Shown in pieces: positions 5,643 to 13,391 of a DNA stretch of 19,640 nt. The DNA is from CAXQRU01 sp964226685. Its GTDB lineage: Bacteria > Pseudomonadota > Gammaproteobacteria > Pseudomonadales > Cellvibrionaceae. The position numbers were made by a program, and so were the translations under genes. Positions within the stretch are counted from its first letter, which is position 1; every line of letters starts with the position of its first letter. The stretch lies in the NCBI GenBank assembly GCA_964226685.1, contig CAXQRU010000141.1, forward strand, positions 1 through 19,640, given 5' to 3'. The notes under the pieces were generated by a model. It searched no databases and was not told where the DNA came from. It saw only the letters and a list, made by a program, of their open reading frames with translations.

Positions 5643-7897
5643 CCCAAAGATCTTGGACGAGACTGCACACCCAAATCACTGAGCATTTGATTCACACACT
5701 GAGTGATGGCTCGGGCATCCGTAAGTTGCATGACCTGCCCCAAGAGCAAGCGCGCTTGAGTCATGGTGACCGCGCGAATCACGGATTTAACCTTGGGCAA
5801 GTTGGTAGCATTCATAGAAAGCGCATCAAAACCCATCCCCATTAATAAAATGGCCGCACCTGGGTCACCCGCCAACTCACCACAAATACTCACGGGCGTT
5901 TGCTGGCGATGCGCTGCTGTCACCACCTGCTGCAGTGCTTGCAATACCGCCGGATGGAAAGAATGATACAGGTCGGCCACTTGGGCATTATTGCGGTCAA
6001 CCGCTAGTAGATATTGCGTTAAATCATTACTTCCCACCGAAAGAAAATCAGCTCGGCGAGCCAACTCATCGGCCTGGTAGACGGCAGAGGGCACCTCAAC
6101 CATAACACCAACAGGCGGGGCCGCCACTTGAAAACCCTCTTCCAATAGCTCTTCGCGCGCTCTCACTACCAAGGCTTTGGCATCTTCATACTCCGGAATC
6201 GAAGATATCATGGGCAACATAATGCGCAGATTATCGAGCCCTTCTGAGGCTTTCATCATCGCCCGAACTTGGGCGAGGAAAATCTCTGGATGATCGAGTG
6301 TGACCCGAATACCTCTCCAACCCAGAAACGGGTTCTCTTCTTCGATAGGGAAATAGCTCAGGGCTTTATCGCCGCCCACGTCTAGGGTACGCATAGTCAC
6401 CACATGGGGCGCAAAGGCTAGTAGTTGCTCGCGATAAATCTTGCGCTGTTCTTCTTCGGTTGGGAATCGATCACGCAATAAGAACGGCACTTCGGTACGA
6501 TACAGCCCTACACCTTCGGCACCCCTTTCAAGAGAGCGCGCCACATCCGCCATCAAACCCGTATTGACCCACATGGACAGACGATGCCCATCCAAAGTTT
6601 CACAAGGCAAATCGCGGATGGAATCATAAGCCTGAACCAGAGCCAAATCTTCATCGATCAACAGCTCATATTCAGACAACAGATCTTCACTGGGGTCAGT
6701 ATAGACATTGCCGCGGTAACCGTCGACGATCATGCTGCGGCCATCGAGCTGAGTAAATGGCAAGTCAACCGCACCCATTACCGTGGGAATGCCCATGGCG
6801 CGAGCCAAAATAGCCACATGAGAGTTACTTGAACCTCTCACCGACACGAGGCCCACTAATTTATCTTTCGGCACCTCACCCAGCATCGAGGCCGTCAGCT
6901 CTTCGCCAATGACAATGGTTTGATCAGGAAATACCTTGGGCTGTGGATTGGCTGACTGGAGATAACTGAGCACTCGTCGCCCCAGGTCTCGAACATCGGC
7001 TGCGCGCTCACGCAAGTAAGGGTCGTGCATGCTGCTAAAGGTTTGTGCATGGCGCAAAATAACCTGGCTCCAAGCGTAGGCCGCCACAATTTTTTGCTTA
7101 ATGCGATCGGTTACTTCTTTGACCAAGGAATCATCATCAAGCATCGCTATATAGGCATCAAATAAGGCTTGCTCTTGCTGATTGAGACGATCTTTGAGCT
7201 TGGCGCTCAGAGCTTTAATGTCATTGCGGACTTCAGAAATCGATTGAGAAAACTGTTCCAACTCGTGATCAATATTTTTACACTGCTGATACGGCACACT
7301 TGCCAAATCAGCCTCTGGCGCAACCACCAAGGCCTGGCCAATAGCCACACCAGGCGCACCCACCACCCCCACAAACTTGGCATCGGTTGTTTGCGAGTTA
7401 TTAAAGTCCCGCAACCCTCCTGTGGCTTCAGCATGGGCAATCACGCCAGATAACTGGGCCGACAAGGTGATTAGAAGTGCTTCTTCACTTTCATCAAATT
7501 TGCGCTGTTCGTGTTGCTGCACAATAAGTACACCCAGCACTTCACGATGATGAATGATAGGAACACCCAGAAAGGCGCGGTAGCGCTCTTCACCAGTTTC
7601 AGGGAAATATCGAAAGGAGGGGTGCTGCTCGGCATTGTCCAGATTTACTGGCTCACCCCGGTTGGCCACATAACCAACCAAGCCTTCATTTTTAGCCATT
7701 TTGACCTGGCCAACTGCACATTGATTCAGACCTTCCGTTGCCCTTAAGACATAATTTAATTGTTTATCACGTAAATAAATCGAACAGACTTGGGTATTCA
7801 TACTGACCCGAGTCTTGGTCACAATGATATTCATAGCGGACTGTAAACTGTCCGCCGAATTGACTTCTTGTACAATCGAGCGCAATAAACTCAGCAT
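5639..7897 (-). CDS. ptsP: PEP-protein phosphotransferase of the nitrogen PTS (EI-Ntr)
   Basis: At 752 residues it has the standard EI-Ntr layout: an N-terminal GAF sensor domain (about 1-155, with MAKNEGLVGYVANRGEP and GVPIIHHREVLGVLIVQQ), then an enzyme I module. His360 in RGSSNSHVAILARAMGIP is the phospho-accepting histidine. The PEP-binding region shows EGVGLYRTEVPF, DVGGDKALSYF and SVGSNDLTQYLLAVDRN, and Cys672 in SICGELAGDP is the conserved active-site cysteine. The protein phosphorylates NPr (PtsO) from PEP, and in E. coli the GAF domain senses glutamine. It follows rppH after 7 bases, a pairing common across gammaproteobacteria. Its stop overlaps that of the convergent NRDE gene. Confidence 0.98.
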   Translation of the reverse strand: MLSLLRSIVQEVNSADSLQSAMNIIVTKTRVSMNTQVCSIYLRDKQLNYVLRATEGLNQCAVGQVKMAKNEGLVGYVANRGEPVNLDNAEQHPSFRYFPETGEERYRAFLGVPIIHHREVLGVLIVQQHEQRKFDESEEALLITLSAQLSGVIAHAEATGGLRDFNNSQTTDAKFVGVVGAPGVAIGQALVVAPEADLASVPYQQCKNIDHELEQFSQSISEVRNDIKALSAKLKDRLNQQEQALFDAYIAMLDDDSLVKEVTDRIKQKIVAAYAWSQVILRHAQTFSSMHDPYLRERAADVRDLGRRVLSYLQSANPQPKVFPDQTIVIGEELTASMLGEVPKDKLVGLVSVRGSSNSHVAILARAMGIPTVMGAVDLPFTQLDGRSMIVDGYRGNVYTDPSEDLLSEYELLIDEDLALVQAYDSIRDLPCETLDGHRLSMWVNTGLMADVARSLERGAEGVGLYRTEVPFLLRDRFPTEEEQRKIYREQLLAFAPHVVTMRTLDVGGDKALSYFPIEEENPFLGWRGIRVTLDHPEIFLAQVRAMMKASEGLDNLRIMLPMISSIPEYEDAKALVVRAREELLEEGFQVAAPPVGVMVEVPSAVYQADELARRADFLSVGSNDLTQYLLAVDRNNAQVADLYHSFHPAVLQALQQVVTAAHRQQTPVSICGELAGDPGAAILLMGMGFDALSMNATNLPKVKSVIRAVTMTQARLLLGQVMQLTDARAITQCVNQMLSDLGVQSRPRSLG

Positions 7898-7904
7898 AGG
7901 TTGC

Positions 7905-8411
7905 CTACAGGCCAGCTTTGTAGAAGGAAGACTCCAACTGACTGTGCACCGGAGCCAATTCTTTCAGTGCCTTGCGATACACATCTCGCTTGAAAGACAC
8001 TACTTTATTGAGTGGGTACCAATAGCTAACCCACTGCCAATCATCAAATTCCGCAGGCTTAACCGCGTTTAAATTGATGGTTTCATCATCACGGCATAAC
8101 TTCAAAAGGTACCACTTTTGCTTCTGGCCAACACAGACTGGAGATTGATGCTGCCTGACCAAACGCTTGGGTAAGCGATAGCGTAACCAACCGCGAGTAC
8201 TGGCCATAATCTCAACATCTTTGGAACGTAGGCCCACTTCCTCAAACAATTCACGAAACATGGCATCTTCGGGGTTTTCATTTTCTTGAATACCACCTTG
8301 CGGAAACTGCCAAGCATCGACACCGCCCACTCTTCTAGCCCACAATAACTGGCCACGGTCATTGCTAAGCATGATGCCCACATTGGGACGAAAACCATCT
8401 GAATCAATCAT
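7905..8411 (-). CDS. rppH: RNA pyrophosphohydrolase (Nudix)
   Basis: RppH removes pyrophosphate from the 5' end of triphosphorylated RNA and so opens transcripts to RNase E decay. The start at 8411 (MIDSDGFRPNVGIML) matches the family, and AAGGTG lies just upstream. The longer reading frame from 8477 adds 22 unlikely residues. The protein has 168 residues. The Nudix box spans residues 39-61 (GGIQENENPEDAMFRELFEE), with the metal-binding RELFEE fully intact. The DAWQFPQGG and WYPL segments are also typical. It is the first gene of rppH-ptsP and is divergent from the HAD phosphatase gene. Confidence 0.97.
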   Translation of the reverse strand: MIDSDGFRPNVGIMLSNDRGQLLWARRVGGVDAWQFPQGGIQENENPEDAMFRELFEEVGLRSKDVEIMASTRGWLRYRLPKRLVRQHQSPVCVGQKQKWYLLKLCRDDETINLNAVKPAEFDDWQWVSYWYPLNKVVSFKRDVYRKALKELAPVHSQLESSFYKAGL

Positions 8412-8550
8412 TGTCAGCACCTTATGGATAAGTCTACATACATCGTCCATTTCGCAGCGCAGCAATTTCTTTGCCACTTTTTTCTCATTGTTTCACAAAA
8501 ACGGGCCGTTCAGCAACGATAACTTTAGCGACACACTTAAGCAAAGAAAT

Positions 8551-8579
8551 TTGTGCAATGCACACAATCCGTATATGAT
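8551..8579 (+). promoter_or_regulatory. Sigma-70 promoter for the HAD phosphatase gene
   Basis: TTGTGC at 8551-8556 and TATGAT at 8574-8579 are separated by 17 bases, with the -10 matching the consensus at 5 of 6. Initiation near 8586 would give a leader of about 22 bases to the ATG at 8608. The -35 overlaps a small dyad (TGTGCA-A-TGCACA, 8552-8564) that could bind a regulator. Confidence 0.45.
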
Positions 8580-8607
8580 CTATGGCCAAACATTTTGCAG
8601 GTAGCCA

Positions 8608-9285
8608 ATGCCCATCTCTAGCTCTTCTCAACCTCTTGCCATTTTTGATCTAGACAATACCTTAATTGCAGGAGACAGCGACCATGCCTGGGGGAATTTC
8701 TTGGTGTCAAAAGGTAAGGTTGACCCGAGCTACTACCAAGCGCGCAACGATCAGTTCTACAGAGATTATCAGCAGGCACAACTCAATATCCATGAGTACC
8801 TACAATTTGTTAGTGAACCATTGATATCGATGACACCAGAGGAACTTGAAACACTTCAAGCCGAATTTCTACAAGACATCATTCGGCCTTTATATCTATC
8901 AAAAGCCCAAGATCTTTTGGCGCAACATAGAGACAATGGCGACTACTTGCTCATTATCACAGCCACAAACAGTATTGTCGCCGGCCCCATCGCTCAGGAC
9001 TTAGGCGTTGATGAGTTTTTAGCAACGGAATTAGAGCGACGCGAAGGGCGCATTACAGGCAAGATCAAGGGCACTCCCTGTTACCAGGATGGAAAAGTGC
9101 TACGGCTTCAGCAGTGGCTTAAAAAACACCAATATCAACCCGGCACCATGCACTTTTACAGCGATTCAATCAATGATCGGCCCTTGCTTGAGTATGTGGA
9201 TTTTCCGGTAGTGGTTGATGGCGATGAGGCCTTGGTGGCTCATGCTAAGCGTTATCGCTGGCCACTGATGTCGCTACGCGCCTGA
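8608..9285 (+). CDS. HAD-superfamily subfamily IB hydrolase (SerB-like phosphatase)
   Basis: This is a 225-residue phosphatase with the full HAD signature: FDLDNTL (nucleophile Asp14, acid Asp16), motif II around ITATNS (Thr118), a lysine in the TGKIKG/DGKVLRL region, and the acidic motif IV YSDSINDRPLL (Asp186, Asp190). The helical cap between motifs I and II is the C1 type found in phosphoserine phosphatase relatives. The substrate is unknown. The same family sits beside rppH and ptsP in Pseudomonas, so the neighbourhood is conserved, but serine-pathway activity should not be assumed. Its last 12 bases overlap the convergent diguanylate cyclase gene. Confidence 0.92.
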   Translation: MPISSSSQPLAIFDLDNTLIAGDSDHAWGNFLVSKGKVDPSYYQARNDQFYRDYQQAQLNIHEYLQFVSEPLISMTPEELETLQAEFLQDIIRPLYLSKAQDLLAQHRDNGDYLLIITATNSIVAGPIAQDLGVDEFLATELERREGRITGKIKGTPCYQDGKVLRLQQWLKKHQYQPGTMHFYSDSINDRPLLEYVDFPVVVDGDEALVAHAKRYRWPLMSLRA

Positions 9286-10245
9286 TTTACCTGGGTAGGT
9301 CGTCACTCGATTACGGCCACCTGCTTTTGATTCATACAAACATTGGTCAGCGCCATCGAGCCAGGCAGCGGCGTCCTCAAAACCCTGGCCCACCTCGGCA
9401 ACACCCAGGCTAATAGTCACGTTAAAACGATGACCTTCATGATCAATTTGCAACGCCGCCACTTTTTTGCGAATTCTCTCAGCCAAGATGGTTGCCGAAT
9501 CCAGTTGGGTATGAGGCAGGAGGATCACATATTCTTCTCCGCCATAGCGTCCACAAACATCGACTTTCCTCACCGTTTTAGTGACGACACTGGCCGCCTG
9601 GCGGATCACCTCATCTCCGGTTAAATGGCCGTAGGTATCATTCACCTTCTTAAAGTGATCGATATCAAAGATAATCAAGGAGGCGCCTTCGCCATAGCGA
9701 TCATAACGCTCGAAAGCCTTTTCCTGCATGTCTTCCCAGGATTTGCGATTCAACAAACCCGTCAATCCATCCACTTTGCTCATGACCTCAAGCTTTTTAT
9801 TGAGGGTTTCAAGCTGTTTGCGGCTGACCGCCTGCTCAGTCACATCGTACAAAATAATGCAAATGGAATCGATTTCACCTTTCAGGTTTTGAATGGGGAC
9901 TAAAGTGGAGTTTTGGTACATAAACTCGGCCGCACCCGTAATGGGGCGGTAGTTTTCAAAACGAAACAAATAGGGGCGCTGCTCCCAAGTCGTAAACGCT
10001 GAGTTCTTGAGAATGTACACCGTCTGGGCTTTTCGACGAAACCACTCTTCATCCACTTCTGGAAACACTTCAAATAGGTTTTGATTAATTACTTCCTCGG
10101 GGCCTAACGCACTGTGATTTTGCATAAAGCTATTCCAAAGCTTAATATTGAAATTCTTATCGAGCACCACTAGGCCAACATCAAGGCTATGGACAACGTC
10201 CATCAACCAACGAAGATCAGCAAGTAAGTTCGAATTTGTGCTCAT
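9274..10245 (-). CDS. PAS-GGDEF diguanylate cyclase
   Basis: This encodes 323 residues. A PAS-like sensor domain occupies about 10-135 (VGLVVLDKNFNIKLWN through IILYDVTEQ), then a short coiled-coil linker (138-157), then a GGDEF domain (158-315). The active-site loop is GGEEY (235-239), a permitted variant of GGEEF. Metal and substrate residues appear in FDIDHFKKVNDTYGH (Asp194, Asp196). RKVD (226-229), five residues before the loop, is an intact RxxD inhibitory site, so product feedback is expected. It should make cyclic di-GMP in the cytosol. No membrane segment is present. It starts 15 bases after the CheC-like gene and probably shares its transcript. Confidence 0.95.
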   Translation of the reverse strand: MSTNSNLLADLRWLMDVVHSLDVGLVVLDKNFNIKLWNSFMQNHSALGPEEVINQNLFEVFPEVDEEWFRRKAQTVYILKNSAFTTWEQRPYLFRFENYRPITGAAEFMYQNSTLVPIQNLKGEIDSICIILYDVTEQAVSRKQLETLNKKLEVMSKVDGLTGLLNRKSWEDMQEKAFERYDRYGEGASLIIFDIDHFKKVNDTYGHLTGDEVIRQAASVVTKTVRKVDVCGRYGGEEYVILLPHTQLDSATILAERIRKKVAALQIDHEGHRFNVTISLGVAEVGQGFEDAAAWLDGADQCLYESKAGGRNRVTTYPGKSGA

Positions 10246-10260
10246 AGGCCTTCATTATAT

Positions 10261-10866
10261 TTAATCTAGCAAATAGTTTAACTTGTCAAAAACTCGCCCA
10301 AGCGACTTCTCTGCAATCACCATTAATAAATCACACTGTATATTATAGGCCTCAACCTGGTAATTGACCTCAATCACCAGCGCTTTATTCCAGCGCACAT
10401 TGTCAGAGGACAACAAATGAGTTAAGGACTGGTGTTGTCCCAAAATCGCAGGAGGGCCAAAACTGAACTCAATGTTGAGCTGCTCGGCAATACCTCGAAG
10501 CAGAGCCCCCACCAAAATATTGGCAGAATCGACCAGCAGCTCCCTCTGGTTGCCCTCGTCAAGCTCCCCGTGATACCCCAAAAGCTTTGCCAAATCAACA
10601 AAACTGGTATCGTTGAATAGCAAAATCGACTCACCAGAGATACCGCCACCAATAAATCCCTGACAGACACCTGAAACATTCTCCCCTTCCACCGCCTGCA
10701 CCGCCATCGCGATGTCCGTTGGGGAGAGTATCTCAACATGCGGAATAGACAAAATCACAAATGCATTCAACAACCTAGCAAGGTGATCTCCTGCCTGACC
10801 CATTGCTACATTGCTGATCTCTTGCAAACAGTCACGTTGATCTTCACTCAATATCAGCGCTTGCAT
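10261..10866 (-). CDS. CheC/CheX-family CheY-phosphate phosphatase-like protein
   Basis: The start at 10866 (MQALILSEDQRDCLQEISN) fits CheC proteins. The frame continues to 10959, but that start lies next to the hflC terminator T-run. The 201 residues contain two CheC half-motifs of the form D/S-x3-E-x2-N-x22-P. The first is perfect (Asp12, Glu16, Asn19, Pro42). The second has Glu109, Asp113, Asn116 and Pro139, with correct spacing but Asp replacing the catalytic Glu. CheC-family proteins dephosphorylate CheY-like receivers. No cheY, cheA or receptor gene is in the window. The adjacent diguanylate cyclase suggests it works in a phospho-signalling branch that feeds cyclic di-GMP, which is inference. 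Confidence 0.85.
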   Translation of the reverse strand: MQALILSEDQRDCLQEISNVAMGQAGDHLARLLNAFVILSIPHVEILSPTDIAMAVQAVEGENVSGVCQGFIGGGISGESILLFNDTSFVDLAKLLGYHGELDEGNQRELLVDSANILVGALLRGIAEQLNIEFSFGPPAILGQHQSLTHLLSSDNVRWNKALVIEVNYQVEAYNIQCDLLMVIAEKSLGRVFDKLNYLLD

Positions 10867-10963
10867 ATGTGATAAGTGCCTACGAATTAAATGCCATACG
10901 TTTATAGTAGACCAAGATAGATCAGCTTGCCGACCTTTTAAGGAGAGCTTTGACGCCATCCAT

Positions 10964-10999
10964 AAAAAAGGCGAACCAATTTACATTGATTCGCCTTTT
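10964..10999 (-). terminator. Intrinsic terminator of the mgsA-to-hflC operon
   Basis: On the minus strand AAAAGGCGAA (10999-10990) pairs perfectly with TTCGCCTTTT (10975-10966) across a 14-base loop and is followed by an unbroken T-run (six T's, 10969-10964). It lies 20 bases after the hflC stop. The A-rich 5' arm also makes it partly bidirectional, but no plus-strand gene arrives here. Confidence 0.88.
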
Positions 11000-11019
11000 A
11001 ACTGCATTAACAAAACACC

Positions 11020-12147
11020 TTATTGGGATATGTCAGGTTGTATGCTGTTTAGATAGCGGAAAAAATCGCTCTTGGGATCGATCACCATCATACCTGGCTC
11101 ATCACCTTCGGCAAACGCCTTTTGATATGCTTGCAAGCTTCGAACAAAAGAGTAGAACTCTGGATTTTTATTGTGAACCTCGGCATAAATAGCTGCAGCC
11201 TTAGCATCACCCTCACCCTCAATAACCTGCTTTTGCCGATAGGCATCAGCCAGTATCACCGCGACCTGCCGATCCGCTTCGGCGCGAGTGCCCTCCGCCA
11301 ATTCTTTACCTTGGGAGCGGTATTCTTGAGCTTCCAATTCCCGAGCAGAGACCATTCTCTCAATAACAGAGCCTCGGACGTCAACAGGTAAGTCAATGCG
11401 CTTTACACGAACATCTATCAACTCAACCCCCAAACCCTCGCGCAAGCTATCTCTCACTTCATCAACCACCGCTTCCATCAACTTATCGCGCTCGCCTGGG
11501 CTGACCGCCGCAACAATAGGCGCCTTGACTTGCAAGGTCAACAACTCTTCCTTACTCACCATTTCGACCAACTTACCATCTATTGGTGAAGTCACTTGAA
11601 TAGTCTTATCGGTTTTGATTTCAGCAATCAAATCACCTATCTTAAGGTCATCACCTCTTTGTTTATTCCAAACAATTTGAAAATCTTGAGCATTCAGCTC
11701 AAACAGCTCAGGAACTTCTATGTCGACTCGACCACCCGATACCACTTGGTATAAGGTTCGCCGGCCTACTTCATTACCCAAGCGACCATTGATTCGCTTA
11801 AGAATCAAATCCCTAGCTCGATCTAAATTACCTTCATCAGTACTTTCATAGTACTGTTGAATGTCAGAAATTTGCCATTTCACAAAAGCATCGACATCCA
11901 ACCTTTTGTTGTTGATGGTTTGAAAACTCTTCGTAGGGGCATCAAGGGTCATGATCCGACCATCGAACTGACGCACCTCATCAATAAAGGGAACCTTAAT
12001 ATTCAAACCCGGCTCAGGAAGATCAATGATTCGACCAAACCGCAACACAACCGCTTTGTTATACACAGGCACAACATAAATTGTTGCATTCAACACCAAC
12101 ACAACCAAAATCAAAAACACGCCCACAAACATAGACCTAGGACTCAT
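11020..12147 (-). CDS. hflC: HflC, FtsH protease modulator, with lipoyl-like domain insert
   Basis: HflC joins HflK in a membrane-anchored SPFH/prohibitin complex that surrounds and restrains the AAA protease FtsH. The N-terminal anchor (residues 7-27), the SPFH domain beginning VYNKAVVLRFGRI, the helical region with GEGDAKAAAIYAE, and the end VIDPKSDFFRYL are all normal. The length of 375 is not: Pseudomonas HflC has about 290 and E. coli 334. The excess is a block at residues 139-218, inserted between VVSG and ERDKLM. It reads as a full lipoyl/biotinyl-type domain: IEVPELF, then DDLKIGDLIAEIKTDKT with Lys181, then VTSPIDGKLVEMV. The start codon overlaps the hflK stop (TAATG). Confidence 0.96.
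   Translation of the reverse strand: MSPRSMFVGVFLILVVLVLNATIYVVPVYNKAVVLRFGRIIDLPEPGLNIKVPFIDEVRQFDGRIMTLDAPTKSFQTINNKRLDVDAFVKWQISDIQQYYESTDEGNLDRARDLILKRINGRLGNEVGRRTLYQVVSGGRVDIEVPELFELNAQDFQIVWNKQRGDDLKIGDLIAEIKTDKTIQVTSPIDGKLVEMVSKEELLTLQVKAPIVAAVSPGERDKLMEAVVDEVRDSLREGLGVELIDVRVKRIDLPVDVRGSVIERMVSARELEAQEYRSQGKELAEGTRAEADRQVAVILADAYRQKQVIEGEGDAKAAAIYAEVHNKNPEFYSFVRSLQAYQKAFAEGDEPGMMVIDPKSDFFRYLNSIQPDISQ
11494..11733 (-). other. Lipoyl/biotinyl-like domain inserted within hflC
   Basis: This in-frame segment of 240 bases encodes HflC residues 139-218. It follows the order of lipoyl domains: an IxVP start, GDxLxxGDxLAEIxTDK with the lysine at the hairpin tip (Lys181, codon 11607-11605), xVxSPxDGxLxE, and a closing hydrophobic strand (APIVAAV). 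Removing it would join VVSG directly to ERDKLM, which is the continuous sequence of shorter HflC proteins. The domain call is by pattern memory and has not been checked by profile search. Confidence 0.75.
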
Positions 12148-13328
12148 TAGTTGTCTCCCCTTGATTGACGAGATGGAGCTTGCTCTGACCGAGATCGATT
12201 CGTGTTGGAGCGAGATACACTGCTTTCTTTTGTTTCATTAACCGAGTCAGTAATGGTTAACGACTTTGATGAGGTCTGCATCATTTTATCGAGCGGCAAA
12301 TACATCAAGCTATTGTTTTGCTCAACGTCCATCAAGACCTTGGGAGTATTGGCCAGCACCGCTTGAACGGCGTCGATGTACAAACGCTCCCTCACAACCT
12401 TCGGCGCGCGTTCATATTCAATCAATAGCTTTTCAAAACGCACCGCCTCACCTTGTGCCGCTGTAACCACCTGAGCTTGGTAACCCTTGGCACCGGCCTC
12501 AATCTTTTTAGCTTGACCTCGAGCCTCAGGGATCACTTTATTTTCATATTGCGTTGCTTCGTTTTGCAGCTGCGCAAATTGTTCTTTAGCTCGAATCACC
12601 TCGTCAAACGCCTCCTGAGCGGCACCACTTGGCAACTTACCCTCCTGGATATCGACACTCTCAACCTTTAGCCCGGTTTTATACTTCTCCAAATACTGCT
12701 GTAACCGCGAGGAAACCTCATCAGCCATTTTTTGACGTCCGCCAGAGAGCGCATCATTGATATTTGTAGAACCCAGCGCATGCCTGAGCGCACTTTCTGC
12801 AGAGTGTTGTAAGGTGATATCAGGCTCACTGATCGACAACCAATAATCTTGTAAATTGTTAATACGGTACTGAATCGTGACTGGCAACTCGACAATACTC
12901 TCATCTTGAGTCAACATGAGTTCGCCACTACCGACTTGATAGGTTCGCACAGACTTCACATCAACGATCTTGACCTCATCAATAATCAAAGGGCGCCAAT
13001 GAAGGCCTGGCCCTTCTATACTCTCGAATTTACCAAATCTGAGCACCACGGCCTGCTCCTTAGCGCTCACCGTGTAAAACCCGGCGACAACATAGATTCC
13101 AACTATGACCAGCAACACCACCCCCACAATGGCCCCCGAGAAACCACCTCCCGTTGAACCACCACTGGAGCCACCCGAACCACCGAAAAAGCGGTTGATC
13201 TTCTCCTGCATCTTTCGCAGCGCCTCATCTAAATTAGGCGGGCCATCATTGTTATTAGGGCGACGGTTGCCACCATTGCCCCAAGGATCCTGCGAGTTGT
13301 TATTGTCACCAGGCTCATTCCAAGCCAT
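12147..13328 (-). CDS. hflK: HflK, FtsH protease modulator
   Basis: This is the partner of HflC in the HflKC complex that regulates FtsH at the inner membrane. The start at 13328 (MAWNEPGDNN) is the family start and follows GGAG seven bases upstream. An in-frame extension to 13370 is unlikely. The 393 residues show a cytoplasmic Gly/Asn-rich tail (1-62) with the PNLDEALRKMQEKINRFFGG helix, one membrane segment (about 64-84), an SPFH domain (KEQAVVLRFGKF onward), a coiled-coil helix rich in Glu, Gln and Ala (about 225-300), and a Ser/Arg-rich C-terminus. Its TAA overlaps the hflC ATG, implying coupled translation and matched subunit supply. Confidence 0.97.
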   Translation of the reverse strand: MAWNEPGDNNNSQDPWGNGGNRRPNNNDGPPNLDEALRKMQEKINRFFGGSGGSSGGSTGGGFSGAIVGVVLLVIVGIYVVAGFYTVSAKEQAVVLRFGKFESIEGPGLHWRPLIIDEVKIVDVKSVRTYQVGSGELMLTQDESIVELPVTIQYRINNLQDYWLSISEPDITLQHSAESALRHALGSTNINDALSGGRQKMADEVSSRLQQYLEKYKTGLKVESVDIQEGKLPSGAAQEAFDEVIRAKEQFAQLQNEATQYENKVIPEARGQAKKIEAGAKGYQAQVVTAAQGEAVRFEKLLIEYERAPKVVRERLYIDAVQAVLANTPKVLMDVEQNNSLMYLPLDKMMQTSSKSLTITDSVNETKESSVSRSNTNRSRSEQAPSRQSRGDN

Positions 13329-13391
13329 ATTCTTTCTCCACCAATAAAGTTTGGGTAAGGATTCTAGCAAGCTAGATCTAACAGGGAAAGC

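Noticed and set aside
8412..8477. 22-residue N-terminal extension of RppH
   Set aside because: The family starts at MIDSDGFRPN and the AAGGTG site lies directly before that ATG.
10867..10959. 31-residue N-terminal extension of the CheC-like protein
   Set aside because: The upstream ATG abuts the terminator T-run of hflC and the extension has no resemblance to CheC N-termini.
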